NCBI RefSeq assembly: GCF_006716445.1 | Contig: NZ_VFPA01000008.1 | Span: 1-64,000 of the forward strand | From: Pseudonocardia kunmingensis | GTDB taxonomy: Bacteria > Actinomycetota > Actinomycetes > Mycobacteriales > Pseudonocardiaceae | Direction of reading: 5' to 3' | Length of the DNA: 64,000 nucleotides | In this document: one piece after another, positions 36,081 through 45,028 of the stretch | Layout of the letters: every line of letters starts with the position of its first letter | Position numbering within the stretch: the first letter of the stretch is position 1 | Program-made: the position numbers and the translations under genes | Notes under the pieces: model-generated | The model's database searches: none | What the model was told of the DNA's origin: nothing | Seen by the model: only the letters and a program-made list of their open reading frames with translations

Positions 36081-36932
36081 TCAGAGGACTATGTCGGCCA
36101 GGCGGGTGATCTCGTCGAGGTCGTCGGTTCCGGGGCCGAGGATCAGTTCGTCGGCGCCCAGGGCCTCGAACTGCTCGACGGCGTCGCGCAGTGATTCCGC
36201 GTCGGTGTGCAAGTTGCCGACGACGATGTCCTGGTACTCGCCGGTAGCGGCGTAGTAGTCGGCGATGTTGGCCCGACCGCGGCCGGGATCGCCGAGCGCG
36301 AAGTAGTTGTGGGCGACCAGCCGGGGCTGTCCCGGCCGGCCGGCCGCCCGCCACGCGGCACGGGCAGCGACGAAAGCGGCGGACGCCAGGGCCGGCGGCA
36401 CCGATCCGGCGATGTAGCCGTCCGACGACTCGGCCATCCGGCGGTAGGCGGCCGGGGCGAAGGCGCCGAACAGCAGCGGCACCTGCCGTCTTCCGGCCGG
36501 AACCGCGGGGTTCGGGCTTCCCGGAACGGGTTCGCCGGCCCACATCGACCGGTAGGTCGCCAGGTCGCGGTCCATCCGGGCGCCCCGGTCCCGGGGTCCG
36601 TGCCCGGGCACGACGAAGTCGTCCTCGCGGATGCCCACCCCGATGCCGAGGGTGAGCCGGCCGCCGGAGACGCCGTCGATCGACGCTGCCTCCTTGGCCA
36701 GCAGCGCGCCCGGCCAGGTGGTCGCCAGCAGTACCTGGCTGAGCAGCCCGATCGTGGTGGTGGCCCCGGCGGCCGCGGCCAGCGCGACGGTGTCCATCAC
36801 GCCCGGATAGGCGACCCGGCCGGTGGTGCCCAGGGTGGCGAAGCCCGCTTCCTCGGCTCGGCGGGCCCAGGCGGGGATCACGGGGGCGTGGACGTCGCGG
36901 ACCTGGTTGGGCAATCCGATGCCGATGCGCAT
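36081..36932 (-). CDS. LLM-class F420-dependent oxidoreductase
   Basis: This 283-aa luciferase-like monooxygenase-superfamily protein starts MRIGIGLPNQV. It has GRLTLGIGVGIREDDF (the usual cofactor-phosphate-binding segment) and a C-terminal LHTDAESLRDAVEQFEALGADELILGP barrel end. Members in actinobacteria usually use coenzyme F420 rather than FMN. It lies between the molybdo-oxidase operon (150 bp upstream on the same strand) and the AfsR-like gene. The substrate is unknown. Confidence 0.9.
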   Translation of the reverse strand: MRIGIGLPNQVRDVHAPVIPAWARRAEEAGFATLGTTGRVAYPGVMDTVALAAAAGATTTIGLLSQVLLATTWPGALLAKEAASIDGVSGGRLTLGIGVGIREDDFVVPGHGPRDRGARMDRDLATYRSMWAGEPVPGSPNPAVPAGRRQVPLLFGAFAPAAYRRMAESSDGYIAGSVPPALASAAFVAARAAWRAAGRPGQPRLVAHNYFALGDPGRGRANIADYYAATGEYQDIVVGNLHTDAESLRDAVEQFEALGADELILGPGTDDLDEITRLADIVL

Positions 36933-37032
36933 CGAGACGCTCCTTGGCTGTACGGGTGTCGACGGTGCGCGGGCCGTGGACCGGCGCGCCCCGTGACCCT
37001 GGCCGGGCGTCCATACACCCGGGTTGCAACCG

Positions 37033-39714
37033 TCAGACAGCGCGCGCCGGGGCGGCCAGGACGGCGACGGCGTCGTCGAGTGTCGGCGGCTGTGCGGGAG
37101 GGGCGCCTTCGTACCAGCCGTGCGGCATGATCGACCGGAGGAAGGTGCCGGCCGGCCGGATGGCGCTGCGCGCCTGGTGGGAATGGACGACGTCGCGGAG
37201 CAGCGCGGCGCCTGCCGCATCGCCGGCCGCGTCCAGGGCCAGGGCCCCGTTGTGCAGCACCGCCAGCTGGTTGCTCAGGTCGCCTTCGTCCAGGAACCGC
37301 CGCAGCGAGCTCCGCAGCAGGGGCAGTGCTTCGCCGTCCCCCGCATCGACCAGGGTCTGGGCCAGCATGAACTCGCTGAGCGCGGCCGTCCAGACCCGCC
37401 CGGAGGCCTCGGCGAGCCGCACGGCGGCCCGCAGCCGGTGCCGGCCGTCGGCGATCCGGCCGGCCATGACGAGGGCGGCGCCCCACGCCATCTCGGTGGC
37501 CGGGATCAGCCAGGTGGTCTGCGTCTCGGTGGCGATGGCGTGCGCCTCGGCCGCCGCGGTCAGTGCGATCGCCGGGTCGCCTCCCGGCAGCTGGACCAGG
37601 GCCTGGTAGTAGCGGACCTCGGCGAGCAGGCTGCGATGCCCCGGTTCCGCGCCCACCGCCAGGATCGCCTCGGACAGCATGCGCCGTGCCCTGGTGACGT
37701 CGCCGGTGAAGTACAGCAGGCCGGCCGACGCGGTCCTGGCCCGCACGACGTCGCCGAGCGGGGCGTCCGGCGCGGCGGCCAGAGCCGCGGTCAGCACCCG
37801 GTTGCCCTCGGCGAGCAGGCCGCTGCGGATCCAGAACCACATGAGCCGCGCGGCCGTACGCAATGCCTCGACCGGGGCGTGCGTCAGGTCGTGCGCGAGC
37901 CCCGCGCGCAGGTTCGGCAACTCCTGACGCAGCGCCGCCATCGTGGTCGCGGACCGCACGCCCTGCAGATCGCCCGCGGCCCGGGCGACCAGCTCGCGGA
38001 CCCAGACGGCGTGGCCGGCCCGGGTCGCCGCCGGATCCCGGTCCACGGACCGGCAGTACGCCCGGATCGTCTCCAGCATCCGGTAGCGCGCCGTGCCGCC
38101 GCCGGGCTCGGCGGTGACCACGGACTGGTCGACCAGCGAGACGAGCGCGCCGAGCCCGGCGGCGGCGGAGGCCGCGGCCTCCACGGGAAAGCCACCCTCG
38201 TACGGCCAGAGCCGCACCGCGAGGTCACGCTCGTCGCCGGAGAGGAGATCGAAGCTCCAGGCGACGGCCTCCTGCAACGTCGCGTGCGGGGTCATCGTGC
38301 CGTGCGGGATCCGGCCCAGCACGGTGAAACGGTCGTCCAGCTGCTCGATCAGCCCCCGTACGCCGAAGGTCCGCACCCGCGCCGCCGCCAGCTCCAGGGC
38401 CAGCGGCAGGTGGTCCAGCGCGTCGGCGAGGCGGCGCAGGTCCCGGCGGTCGGCGTCGTGGCCGAACCAGCCGGGCCGGCCCGCGCGGATGCGATCGGTC
38501 AGCAGCGTCACGGCGTCGTCGGCGGCCAGCGGCCCGAGCGGCAAGATGTGCTCGCCGTCGACGCCGAGCGGGCTGCGGCTGGTGGCCACCACCCGCAACA
38601 CGGGAATCCGGTCGAGCAGGTCGACGACGAGCCGGGCCACCTCGCCGGCGAGGTGCTCGCAGTTGTCGAGCACCAAGGGGTCGCCGTGCAGGCGCAGCCG
38701 CTCGACGAGCGCCTCGTACGGGTCCCCGGCGAACCCGGTGACGCCGACCGCCGCGGCGACCGCCGAGACCAGGAGGGCGGGGTCGGCCACATCGGCGAGC
38801 CGGACGACGCCGTCCCGCCTGGCCCATTCCACGGCCAGGCGGGTCTTGCCCGCCCCGGCGGGCCCGACGACGGTGACGAGCCGATGCGTGGCGACGAGAC
38901 GGTCCAGCAGGGCCAGATCGGCGTCCCGGCCGATGAACGACGACAGCGGCCGAACACCGGGCGCCAGGGCCGGGTCCTGTGCCAGGATCCGGCCTTCGAG
39001 CTGCCGCAACTCCGGTCCGGGGTCGACACCCAGTTCCTCGGCCAGCAGGGTCCGGACCCGGCGCACCGCGTTCAGGGCGTCGGCCTGGCGCCCCGAACGG
39101 TAGAGCGCCAGCGCCAGCAGCTGCCAACGGCGTTCGCGGTACGGCGCGGCGTGCACCAGCAGCTCGAGCACGGCCACCGCGCCGGCGTGGTCGCCGGTGG
39201 CCAGCAGCGCCGCGGCGCCCTCCTCCTGGGCGCTGTCGCGCTGTTCCACCAGGGCGGCACGGATCGCGGTCGTCGACTCGTCGTCGGCCAGATCCTCGTA
39301 CGGTGTGCCGCGCCACAACCGCAGCGCCGCGTCGAAGGCCTCGTGCGCCTCGGCGCGGCGGTCGCCGGCCACCAACGCACGGGCGCGGACGAGGTGGCCG
39401 CGAAACCGTGCGACGTCGGTGTCGGCGGCGAGGAGCCGGTAGCTACCGGCGGAGCGCTGCAACGCCGTGCCCGGCAGCACCCGGCGCAGCCGGGAGACGT
39501 ACACCTGCAGGGCGCCCGCGGGATTGCGTGGCCGGCGGTCACCCCACAGTCCTTCGACCAGGCTGTCCTCCGAGACCCGCCGCCCTTCCGCGGCGATCAG
39601 GATCGCGAGCAGCCTCCGGGGCAGCCGGCCACCGACGTCGACCGGCTGATCGCCCGCACGGACCTCGAGCGGACCCAGCACCGCGAACGTCAGCACCGCA
39701 CCATGTAAACCCAT
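37033..39714 (-). CDS. AfsR/SARP-type regulator with NB-ARC ATPase domain
   Basis: This 893-aa regulator has an N-terminal OmpR-like winged helix and BTAD domain to about residue 250, then an NB-ARC-type ATPase with Walker A VVGPAGAGKTRLA, a kinase-2-like DNCEHL segment and GLPLA-type region (LDHLPLALELAAARV), and a TPR-like C-terminal third. This order is that of AfsR-like activators. It starts at ATG 39714 or a few codons later at a GTG. It is divergent from the hemerythrin gene, 74 bp away. Targets could include the LLM gene just downstream; no direct evidence. Confidence 0.92.
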   Translation of the reverse strand: MGLHGAVLTFAVLGPLEVRAGDQPVDVGGRLPRRLLAILIAAEGRRVSEDSLVEGLWGDRRPRNPAGALQVYVSRLRRVLPGTALQRSAGSYRLLAADTDVARFRGHLVRARALVAGDRRAEAHEAFDAALRLWRGTPYEDLADDESTTAIRAALVEQRDSAQEEGAAALLATGDHAGAVAVLELLVHAAPYRERRWQLLALALYRSGRQADALNAVRRVRTLLAEELGVDPGPELRQLEGRILAQDPALAPGVRPLSSFIGRDADLALLDRLVATHRLVTVVGPAGAGKTRLAVEWARRDGVVRLADVADPALLVSAVAAAVGVTGFAGDPYEALVERLRLHGDPLVLDNCEHLAGEVARLVVDLLDRIPVLRVVATSRSPLGVDGEHILPLGPLAADDAVTLLTDRIRAGRPGWFGHDADRRDLRRLADALDHLPLALELAAARVRTFGVRGLIEQLDDRFTVLGRIPHGTMTPHATLQEAVAWSFDLLSGDERDLAVRLWPYEGGFPVEAAASAAAGLGALVSLVDQSVVTAEPGGGTARYRMLETIRAYCRSVDRDPAATRAGHAVWVRELVARAAGDLQGVRSATTMAALRQELPNLRAGLAHDLTHAPVEALRTAARLMWFWIRSGLLAEGNRVLTAALAAAPDAPLGDVVRARTASAGLLYFTGDVTRARRMLSEAILAVGAEPGHRSLLAEVRYYQALVQLPGGDPAIALTAAAEAHAIATETQTTWLIPATEMAWGAALVMAGRIADGRHRLRAAVRLAEASGRVWTAALSEFMLAQTLVDAGDGEALPLLRSSLRRFLDEGDLSNQLAVLHNGALALDAAGDAAGAALLRDVVHSHQARSAIRPAGTFLRSIMPHGWYEGAPPAQPPTLDDAVAVLAAPARAV

Positions 39715-39788
39715 GTCATCAACGGCGCGGCGGCCGCCCGCATCCTCGTTGTAGGCGGTGTGAAAGGTACGGCCCCGACGCTGCTCCC

Positions 39789-40463
39789 ATGCACCACGAG
39801 AAGATGGCCGACAGCTGCGACATGATCGGCGTGCACGACGCGATGCGGCGGGAGTTCGCCGCTCTGCCCGCGCTGGTCGCCGGCGTGCCGGCGGGTGACG
39901 CGGACGGCACCGTCGTCGTCGCCGGCCACGTCCTGATGATGGTCGACTTCCTGCACGCCCATCACACCAGCGAGGACGACCACGTGTGGCCCAGGCTGCG
40001 GGAGCGTTGCCCCGACGACGTCGGGCCCCTCATCGAGACGATGGACCGGCAGCACGCCTTCATCGACCGCGAGCTGCAAGCGCTCGCCGCGGAGAGCCGG
40101 CGTTGGCGGGTCTCCGCCGACGCCACCGACCGGGATGCCGTCGCCGGCGTTGCGGAGCGTCTGTTGCCCGCGCTGTACGAGCATCTGGCGCTGGAGGAGG
40201 AACGGATCCTGCCGCTCATCGATCGCTACCTGACCGAACGCGAGTGGAAGGCGAACGCCGAGGCGTCGCTGGGCAAGGTGACCTTCGCGCGGCGTCTGCT
40301 GATGCTGGGCATGGCCCTGCACGGGGCGAACGAGGAGCAGGCCCAGCTCCTGCGCGCCGCCGTCCCCGCCGTCGTCTGGCATGCCGGTCGCCCGCTCGGG
40401 ACCCGTCTCTACCGCAGCCACCGTGCGCGCCTGGCCTCCGCGAGCCGGGGTTCGGATCTCTGA
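39789..40463 (+). CDS. Hemerythrin HHE-domain protein
   Basis: This 224-aa protein has the HHE cation-binding pattern: HDAMRREF, a His-rich FLHAHHTSEDDHVWPRL, MDRQHAFIDRE, and YEHLALEEERILPLI, which together supply ligands for a di-iron centre in a four-helix bundle. Such proteins bind O2 or NO or sense iron and redox state. The C-terminal 60 residues are Arg-rich and not part of the bundle. It is divergent from the AfsR-like gene and may share its regulatory region. Confidence 0.88.
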   Translation: MHHEKMADSCDMIGVHDAMRREFAALPALVAGVPAGDADGTVVVAGHVLMMVDFLHAHHTSEDDHVWPRLRERCPDDVGPLIETMDRQHAFIDRELQALAAESRRWRVSADATDRDAVAGVAERLLPALYEHLALEEERILPLIDRYLTEREWKANAEASLGKVTFARRLLMLGMALHGANEEQAQLLRAAVPAVVWHAGRPLGTRLYRSHRARLASASRGSDL

Positions 40464-40478
40464 TCCTCGACCACTCGC

Positions 40479-40587
40479 TCACGCGCGAGCTGCGGTTGTG
40501 ATCAGCACGTTGACGCGGTCGTGCCCGGTCTTCTCGTCGAACGGTCTGCCGCAGGTGATCAGGGTGAGCCGTGCCGCCCGCTGACCG
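40479..40587 (-). pseudogene. Sortase C-terminal stump
   Basis: The minus strand reads RLTLITCGRPFDEKTGHDRVNVLITTA, ending in a stop at 40479-40481. TLITC is the catalytic-cysteine motif of sortases, and the following Arg and strand pattern also fit. The upstream body with the catalytic His is absent because the GntR gene ends at 40588. It is a relic of a deleted sortase gene, too short to be in any long reading frame. Confidence 0.6.
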
Positions 40588-41274
40588 TCACCCGCCGAGG
40601 CGGTGCAGCTCGCGTTGCACGGTCACCACGTGCGCGCGTGCCAGGTCCCCGGCCTGCGTGGGGTCGCGGTCGAGGATCGCCTCGGCGATACCGCGGTGGT
40701 CGCTGTGCGCGCGGTCGCGTCGACCCGGCATGCCGATGACCCGCAGCGAGTACTCCCGGAACTGCGGCTGGATCGAGTCCCACAGGTGGAGCAGCAGCGG
40801 GTTCTCCGCAGCCGCGGCGATCCGGCGGTGGAAGCGGGCGTCGAGCGAGACGAACTCGTCGTGGCCGAGGCCGGGTTGCTCGGCGGCGTCGAGCACGGCC
40901 AGCAGGGCCGACCGATCGGCGTCGGAGTGGCGCTGCGCGGCCAGCTCGGCCGTCTTGCCCTCGATCGCGATGCGGGTCTCGAAGAGGTCGCGCATCGTGT
41001 ACCCGTCGCGCAGGGCCTGGTCGACGGCCGTGGGTGGCGGGCGGTCGTTGACGACGAAGGTCCCCACGCCCTGGGTGCTGCGCAGGTACCCTGCGGCCTC
41101 CAGGGTGCGCACCGCCTCCCGCATCGAGCTGCGGCCCACCCCGAACTGGTTCGCCAGCAGGTCGCCGGAGGGCAGCTTGGAACCGACCGGGTAACTACCG
41201 GAAAGGATCAGGGTGGTCAGCTGCTCCGCGACGGTGTCGGCGAGCTTGCTGCGCGGGCCCCTGTTCTCCGTCAT
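40588..41274 (-). CDS. FadR-subfamily GntR regulator (FCD domain)
   Basis: This 228-aa repressor-type protein has an N-terminal winged helix (QLTTLILSGSYPVGSKLPSGDLLANQFGVGRSSMREAVRTLEAAG) and a C-terminal FCD domain with metal/ligand-type residues (DARFHRRI, and a later HRGIAEAI). FCD-type GntR proteins usually respond to sugar acids or carboxylates. It is 17 bp downstream of the dehydratase gene on the same strand, so it is part of the sugar-acid operon. It probably binds the two TCTTC-N-GAAGA-like palindromes in the racemase/GntP intergenic region. Confidence 0.92.
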   Translation of the reverse strand: MTENRGPRSKLADTVAEQLTTLILSGSYPVGSKLPSGDLLANQFGVGRSSMREAVRTLEAAGYLRSTQGVGTFVVNDRPPPTAVDQALRDGYTMRDLFETRIAIEGKTAELAAQRHSDADRSALLAVLDAAEQPGLGHDEFVSLDARFHRRIAAAAENPLLLHLWDSIQPQFREYSLRVIGMPGRRDRAHSDHRGIAEAILDRDPTQAGDLARAHVVTVQRELHRLGG

Positions 41275-41291
41275 CGTGATCCCCCACGCGC

Positions 41292-42461
41292 TCAGGCCGT
41301 ACGGTAGCGCTCCACCTGGTCGAGATCGATCTCGATCCCCAGCCCCGGCCCGGTGGGGACGTCCAGGTGACCGTCCCGGAGCTGGAACGGCTCGACCAGC
41401 AGCTCGTCGCGCAGCGGGTTGGGCGTGCGGTCGAACTCGATGACCGGCTCGTTCTGCAGCGGGATCGGCCGCAGCGTGTAGGGGGAGAGCGGGAGGACGC
41501 TGCACATGTGCAGGGCGGCCGCGAGCGCCACCGCGGAGCCCCACACGTGGGGGACGGTGCGGACGCCGTGGGCGGACGCGAGCGCGGCGATGCGCTGGGC
41601 CTCGGTGAAGCCACCGCAGACGCACAGGTCGGGCTGGACGATGTCCACGCGTGCCTGCTCGATGAAGTCGCGGAAGCCGAACCGGGTGAACTCGGCCTCG
41701 CCACCGGAGATCGGGACGTCCACGGCGGAGCGCACCCGCGAGTACCCGCCGCGGTCCTCCGGGATGACGGGCTCCTCGAAGCAGGCGAACCCGTGCTCGT
41801 CGAGCACCCGCCCCACGCGGACCGCGGTCGCGGCGTTGTAGGCGTGGTTGGCGTCGGCGAGCAGGACGACGTCGTCGCCCACCGTCTCGCGGACCGTGCG
41901 GATGCGCGCCGCGTCCTGCGCGATCGGCAGCAGCCCGATCTTCATCTTCAGCATGTCGAACCCGTCCGCGACGTGGCCGGCGACGGCGTCGGCCAGGCCC
42001 GGCAGGTCGCGATCGGCGCGGAACTCGGGATCGGTGTAGTACCCGGTCGTGCCGTACGCCTTGACCCGCTCGCGGAACCGGCCGCCGAGGAGGGTCGAGA
42101 CCGGGGCGCCCAGCGTCTTGCCCAGGAGGTCCCAGAGCGCGACGTCGATCGCGCTGATCCCTTCGACGTAGGTGCCCTTCTGCCCGAAGTCACGGGTCCG
42201 GGCGTAGAGCGTCTCGCCGACGACGGCGGGCATGGCCTCGGGCATCGCGAGGACCTGCGGGGCGAGCACGGCGTCGATGCAGGCCTTCACCGGCTCGGCG
42301 GGGCCGTACTGGCCGCCCTCGCCCCAGCCGACGACGCCGTCGGTGGAGGTGATCCGCACCAGCATGCTGGTGCGCTCCGGGAACGCGGCTTGCGACGAGT
42401 AGAACCGCCGCTCTCCCAACGGCACCCGCAGCACGAACGTGTCGATGCGCTCGATCTTCAT
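41292..42461 (-). CDS. Mandelate racemase/muconate lactonizing-type enzyme (sugar-acid dehydratase-like)
   Basis: This 389-aa enolase-superfamily enzyme has the KxK pair at Lys172 and Lys174, metal ligands Asp203, Glu229 and Glu255, Asp278, and His305 in VPHVWGS, as in mandelate-racemase-type acid-sugar dehydratases. It probably abstracts the alpha proton of a carboxylate; dehydration of an aldonic or related acid is likely, given the GntP-type permease next door. ATG 42461 is the conserved start (MKIERID). It is the first gene of an operon with the GntR regulator and divergent from gntP. Confidence 0.92.
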   Translation of the reverse strand: MKIERIDTFVLRVPLGERRFYSSQAAFPERTSMLVRITSTDGVVGWGEGGQYGPAEPVKACIDAVLAPQVLAMPEAMPAVVGETLYARTRDFGQKGTYVEGISAIDVALWDLLGKTLGAPVSTLLGGRFRERVKAYGTTGYYTDPEFRADRDLPGLADAVAGHVADGFDMLKMKIGLLPIAQDAARIRTVRETVGDDVVLLADANHAYNAATAVRVGRVLDEHGFACFEEPVIPEDRGGYSRVRSAVDVPISGGEAEFTRFGFRDFIEQARVDIVQPDLCVCGGFTEAQRIAALASAHGVRTVPHVWGSAVALAAALHMCSVLPLSPYTLRPIPLQNEPVIEFDRTPNPLRDELLVEPFQLRDGHLDVPTGPGLGIEIDLDQVERYRTA

Positions 42462-42481
42462 CGGTCCTCCACGGTGACAGC

Positions 42482-42492
42482 TCTTCAGAAGA
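42482..42492. promoter_or_regulatory. Operator 1, TCTTC-A-GAAGA palindrome
   Basis: This perfect 5-1-5 palindrome lies 20 bp upstream of the dehydratase start, immediately beside a minus-strand -10-like TACTGT (complement of 42492-42497). It is matched by a near-identical inverted copy at 42549-42559. The likely binder is the GntR regulator of this operon. Confidence 0.6.
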
Positions 42493-42497
42493 CAGTA
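42492..42497 (-). promoter_or_regulatory. Possible -10 of the dehydratase/gntR operon
   Basis: TACTGT on the minus strand (TAnnnT pattern) sits immediately upstream of operator 1, placing the likely transcription start within the palindrome. A clear -35 is not visible. Confidence 0.35.
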
Positions 42498-42514
42498 GCA
42501 CCAGCTCACATAGC

Positions 42515-42544
42515 TTGACCGCAGTCGTGCGACGCTCGTAGCGT
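42515..42544 (+). promoter_or_regulatory. Possible gntP promoter
   Basis: TTGACC at 42515-42520 and TAGCGT at 42539-42544 are separated by 18 bp, a good fit to an actinobacterial housekeeping promoter. The predicted transcription start falls in operator 2 at 42549-42559, which would allow repression by occlusion. Confidence 0.5.
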
Positions 42545-42548
42545 CTAG

Positions 42549-42559
42549 TCATCTGAAGA
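42549..42559. promoter_or_regulatory. Operator 2, TCATC-T-GAAGA near-palindrome
   Basis: This is a one-mismatch 5-1-5 palindrome that is the inverted counterpart of operator 1 (13-mer GTCATCTGAAGAG versus GTCTTCTGAAGAG). It is 23 bp upstream of the gntP ATG. Two matched sites over divergent starts suggest coordinated control of import and catabolism. Confidence 0.6.
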
Positions 42560-42582
42560 GTTCCATCGGAAGGACGGGGTCG

Positions 42583-43977
42583 ATGACGACCTGGCTGATC
42601 GTCGTGTACCTCGCGGTGTTCGTGGGGATCGCGCTGCTGATCGTGCGTGTGAAGATCAACCCTCTGGTCGCCCTGCTGCTGGGGGCCATCGCGCTCGGGC
42701 TCGGGACCGGTGTGTCCCCGGCGGCGGTGGTCGACGGCCTCAACGAAGGGTTCGGCCAGCTGATGGCCGAGGTCGGCCTGCTGATCACCCTCGGGGTGAT
42801 CATGGGCGTGCTCATGTCGAGCTACGGCGCCGTGGAGCGGATCGTCGGGGCGATCGTGTCGTTGTTCGGCCGGCGCGGGTCGCCCTACGCCTTCGGGGTC
42901 ACGCTCTCGACCGTCACACCGTCCATCTACTACGACGTGCTGCTGGTCGTCGTCGCCCCGATCGCCCGACGCGTCGCCCTGCTGTCGGGCCGTCCCGTGG
43001 CCGCACTGGCCGGACCGGTCGCGCTCGGACTCGCCGCGGGGAACGCGCTCGTCATCCCGGGCTCGGCCATGCTGGCCTACCTCGGACAGCTGTCGCTGGA
43101 CCCCGGCGCCCTCCTCGTCCCGGGCTTCGCACTGGCGATCCCTGCCGCGGTCCTCACCGTCTGGCTCTACGTCCTGGTCATCGAACGGTTCGGGTGGTGG
43201 TCCCCGGAGCGCGACGAGGAGCCGGCCGCGGCCACCGGTGGGGCCGCCACCGTGCCTGCCGCCGGCCCCGACCGGACGGTGAGCGCGGGACCGTCGACCG
43301 CCGCGACGGCCACGGGGGTCCGCCAACGGGAGCTCCCCTCGCTGCTCACCGCGATCGCCCCGCTGCTGGTGGTGCTGGTCCTCGTCGTCGCGGGGATCGT
43401 CCTGCCCGACCTGGGTGTGGCCTCGCCCGCGCTGGACCTGCTCGGTGCGCCGGTGATCGCGTTGCTCGCGGGCGCGCTGACCGCGCTCGCCGTCGCGGTG
43501 CGCCGCGTCGGCCTCGAGGGCCAGGCCAGGATCGTCGAGAACGCCCTGGAGACCGTCGGCACCATCCTGGCCGTCACCGCGGTCGCCGGCTCGCTCGGCG
43601 TCGTGATCGCCGCGACCGGCATCGAGGACGTCCTGTCCGGCCTGTTCGCCGCGAACCGGGCGATCCCCCTGCTCGTGATCTGGCTGGTCGCCGCGACCAT
43701 GCGGGCCGCGATCGGCGGCCAGACCGTCGCCGGCCTGACCGCCATCGGGATCATCGGACCGGTCGTCGCCGACCTCGGCCTCAGCCCCGCGCTCGTCATC
43801 CTCGCGGCCGGCGCCGGCGGCTGCTTCGGCGGGCAGTTCAGCGACAACGCGTTCTGGATGTTCCGCAGCCTGTTCGGGCTCTCCACCCGTGGCACGCTCA
43901 AGACCTACACCCTCGCCCAGTCGATGCTGTCCGTGATCGCGCTCCTGCTGGTCCTCGCGGCGGACCTGGTGGTTTGA
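42583..43977 (+). CDS. GntP-family gluconate-type permease
   Basis: This 464-aa integral membrane protein has about 12 hydrophobic segments and GntP-family features (VAPIARRVALLSG, and a C-terminal half with IGGQTVAGLTAIGIIGP and GCFGGQFSDNAFWM). GntP proteins are proton symporters for gluconate and related sugar acids. A GGAAGG precedes the ATG at 42583. It is divergent from the enolase-superfamily dehydratase and shares its control region, so the two probably handle the same acid. Confidence 0.92.
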   Translation: MTTWLIVVYLAVFVGIALLIVRVKINPLVALLLGAIALGLGTGVSPAAVVDGLNEGFGQLMAEVGLLITLGVIMGVLMSSYGAVERIVGAIVSLFGRRGSPYAFGVTLSTVTPSIYYDVLLVVVAPIARRVALLSGRPVAALAGPVALGLAAGNALVIPGSAMLAYLGQLSLDPGALLVPGFALAIPAAVLTVWLYVLVIERFGWWSPERDEEPAAATGGAATVPAAGPDRTVSAGPSTAATATGVRQRELPSLLTAIAPLLVVLVLVVAGIVLPDLGVASPALDLLGAPVIALLAGALTALAVAVRRVGLEGQARIVENALETVGTILAVTAVAGSLGVVIAATGIEDVLSGLFAANRAIPLLVIWLVAATMRAAIGGQTVAGLTAIGIIGPVVADLGLSPALVILAAGAGGCFGGQFSDNAFWMFRSLFGLSTRGTLKTYTLAQSMLSVIALLLVLAADLVV

Positions 43978-44311
43978 GCCGGGGGTTCGAGGAGGCTACG
44001 AAGAGTCGAGGGGCTCAGTTGCCTGGAACAGCATGGCGCGGAGGCGCGGGTGGCGAGCTCGTGATCTTCCCAAGCCGTCTTCGGCTGTAGCTCGTGCTGG
44101 GGGTGCGGGGGCGCGAGTCCCCGTCGGCGGCCTCGCGTCGGTCCGCATCGATGCCGGCCGGATGAGAGCTCGCGTTGCTGCTCGAGGTGGCCGGCTCGCT
44201 CGTGGTGGCGTGATGGTGGCGCCAGTCGGTGCGAGAGCCGCGATTTCCAGGTGCGGGGTTGGTCTTGAGGCGTGGGGCCTCCCCGGGGCCGTCCGACGCC
44301 GCCGGACTCGA
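43978..44311. other. 334-bp spacer with nested inverted repeats
   Basis: There is no gene between the GntP stop and the convergent TetR stop. The spacer contains AGCCG-TCTT-CGGCT (44073-44086), enclosed by GAGCT and AGCTC arms (about 44056-44093), and a second short GGGG...CCCC pair near 44113. The first structure may act as a terminator for gntP. The region does not fold into an obvious tRNA and I recognise no ncRNA family. Confidence 0.45.
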
Positions 44312-44971
44312 TCAATCTCCCTTCGTGCTCGCCGCGACGAGCAGCGCCGTCATCATCCGGCGCATGACCGCGGCCGACTCCTCCACGGACAGGCCCTGGT
44401 AGTCCCGGCAGCCCATCCAGGACGGCCAGGTCGAGGCCAGCTGCAGTGCGTTGGAGAGTTCGTTGCCCGCGGAGCCGGCCGCCGCGATCTCCCCGGCGAA
44501 CAGCTCCTCGAGCTCGGAACGCAGTCGGGCCGTGTGCCGGATCCGATTGATCTGGAGCTGCCGGGACGACGACAGCCGCGCCTGTGCAGCCCGGTACATC
44601 CCGGCCCCGGCTTCCAGCATCTTGGCGCGCTGCTGGCAGAACAGCTCGATCCGCTCGGCCAGCGGAAGGTCGAGCGGGATCTGCCCGCGGGCGGCCTCCT
44701 GCGACTGCGCGATCTTCGCCCCGGACTCGGCGAACAGCGACTCGATGTCCTTGAAGTGGAACCAGAACGCGCCGATCGAGACCCCCGCCCGCTCGGCGAC
44801 GCGGGCCGCGGTGGGCTGCAGGTCGCCCTCGAGCAGCAGGGCCACGTGGGCGTCGACGAGGGCTTGGCGGGTCCGCTCGGACCGCAGGGCCCGCCCGTCC
44901 CGGCGCTCGGCCCGGGCGGGCGTGCCCTTCCCGGGCCGCGGCGGAACCGCGTCCGACGAAGCCGCCACCAC
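44312..44971 (-). CDS. TetR-family regulator
   Basis: This 219-aa protein has an N-terminal TetR helix-turn-helix (TRQALVDAHVALL...TAARVAERAGVSIGAFWFHFKDIESLF) and a helical ligand domain. GTG 44971 follows AAGGAG with five bases between. It is 57 bp downstream of the crotonase gene on the same strand and so probably the last gene of the long ABC/CoA operon. TetR proteins in such operons often sense the acyl-CoA product. The perfect palindrome at the operon promoter (56336-56354) is the natural candidate operator. Confidence 0.92.
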   Translation of the reverse strand: MVAASSDAVPPRPGKGTPARAERRDGRALRSERTRQALVDAHVALLLEGDLQPTAARVAERAGVSIGAFWFHFKDIESLFAESGAKIAQSQEAARGQIPLDLPLAERIELFCQQRAKMLEAGAGMYRAAQARLSSSRQLQINRIRHTARLRSELEELFAGEIAAAGSAGNELSNALQLASTWPSWMGCRDYQGLSVEESAAVMRRMMTALLVAASTKGD

Positions 44972-45028
44972 CGGTTCTCCTTCCGCCGCTGCACCCGGGA
45001 ATCTACGCGGGGCGCGGGCCCCGGCTGG

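Noticed and set aside
44100-44140. tRNA-like GGGG...CCCC element
   Set aside because: No acceptor stem, anticodon arm or T-loop consensus could be formed.
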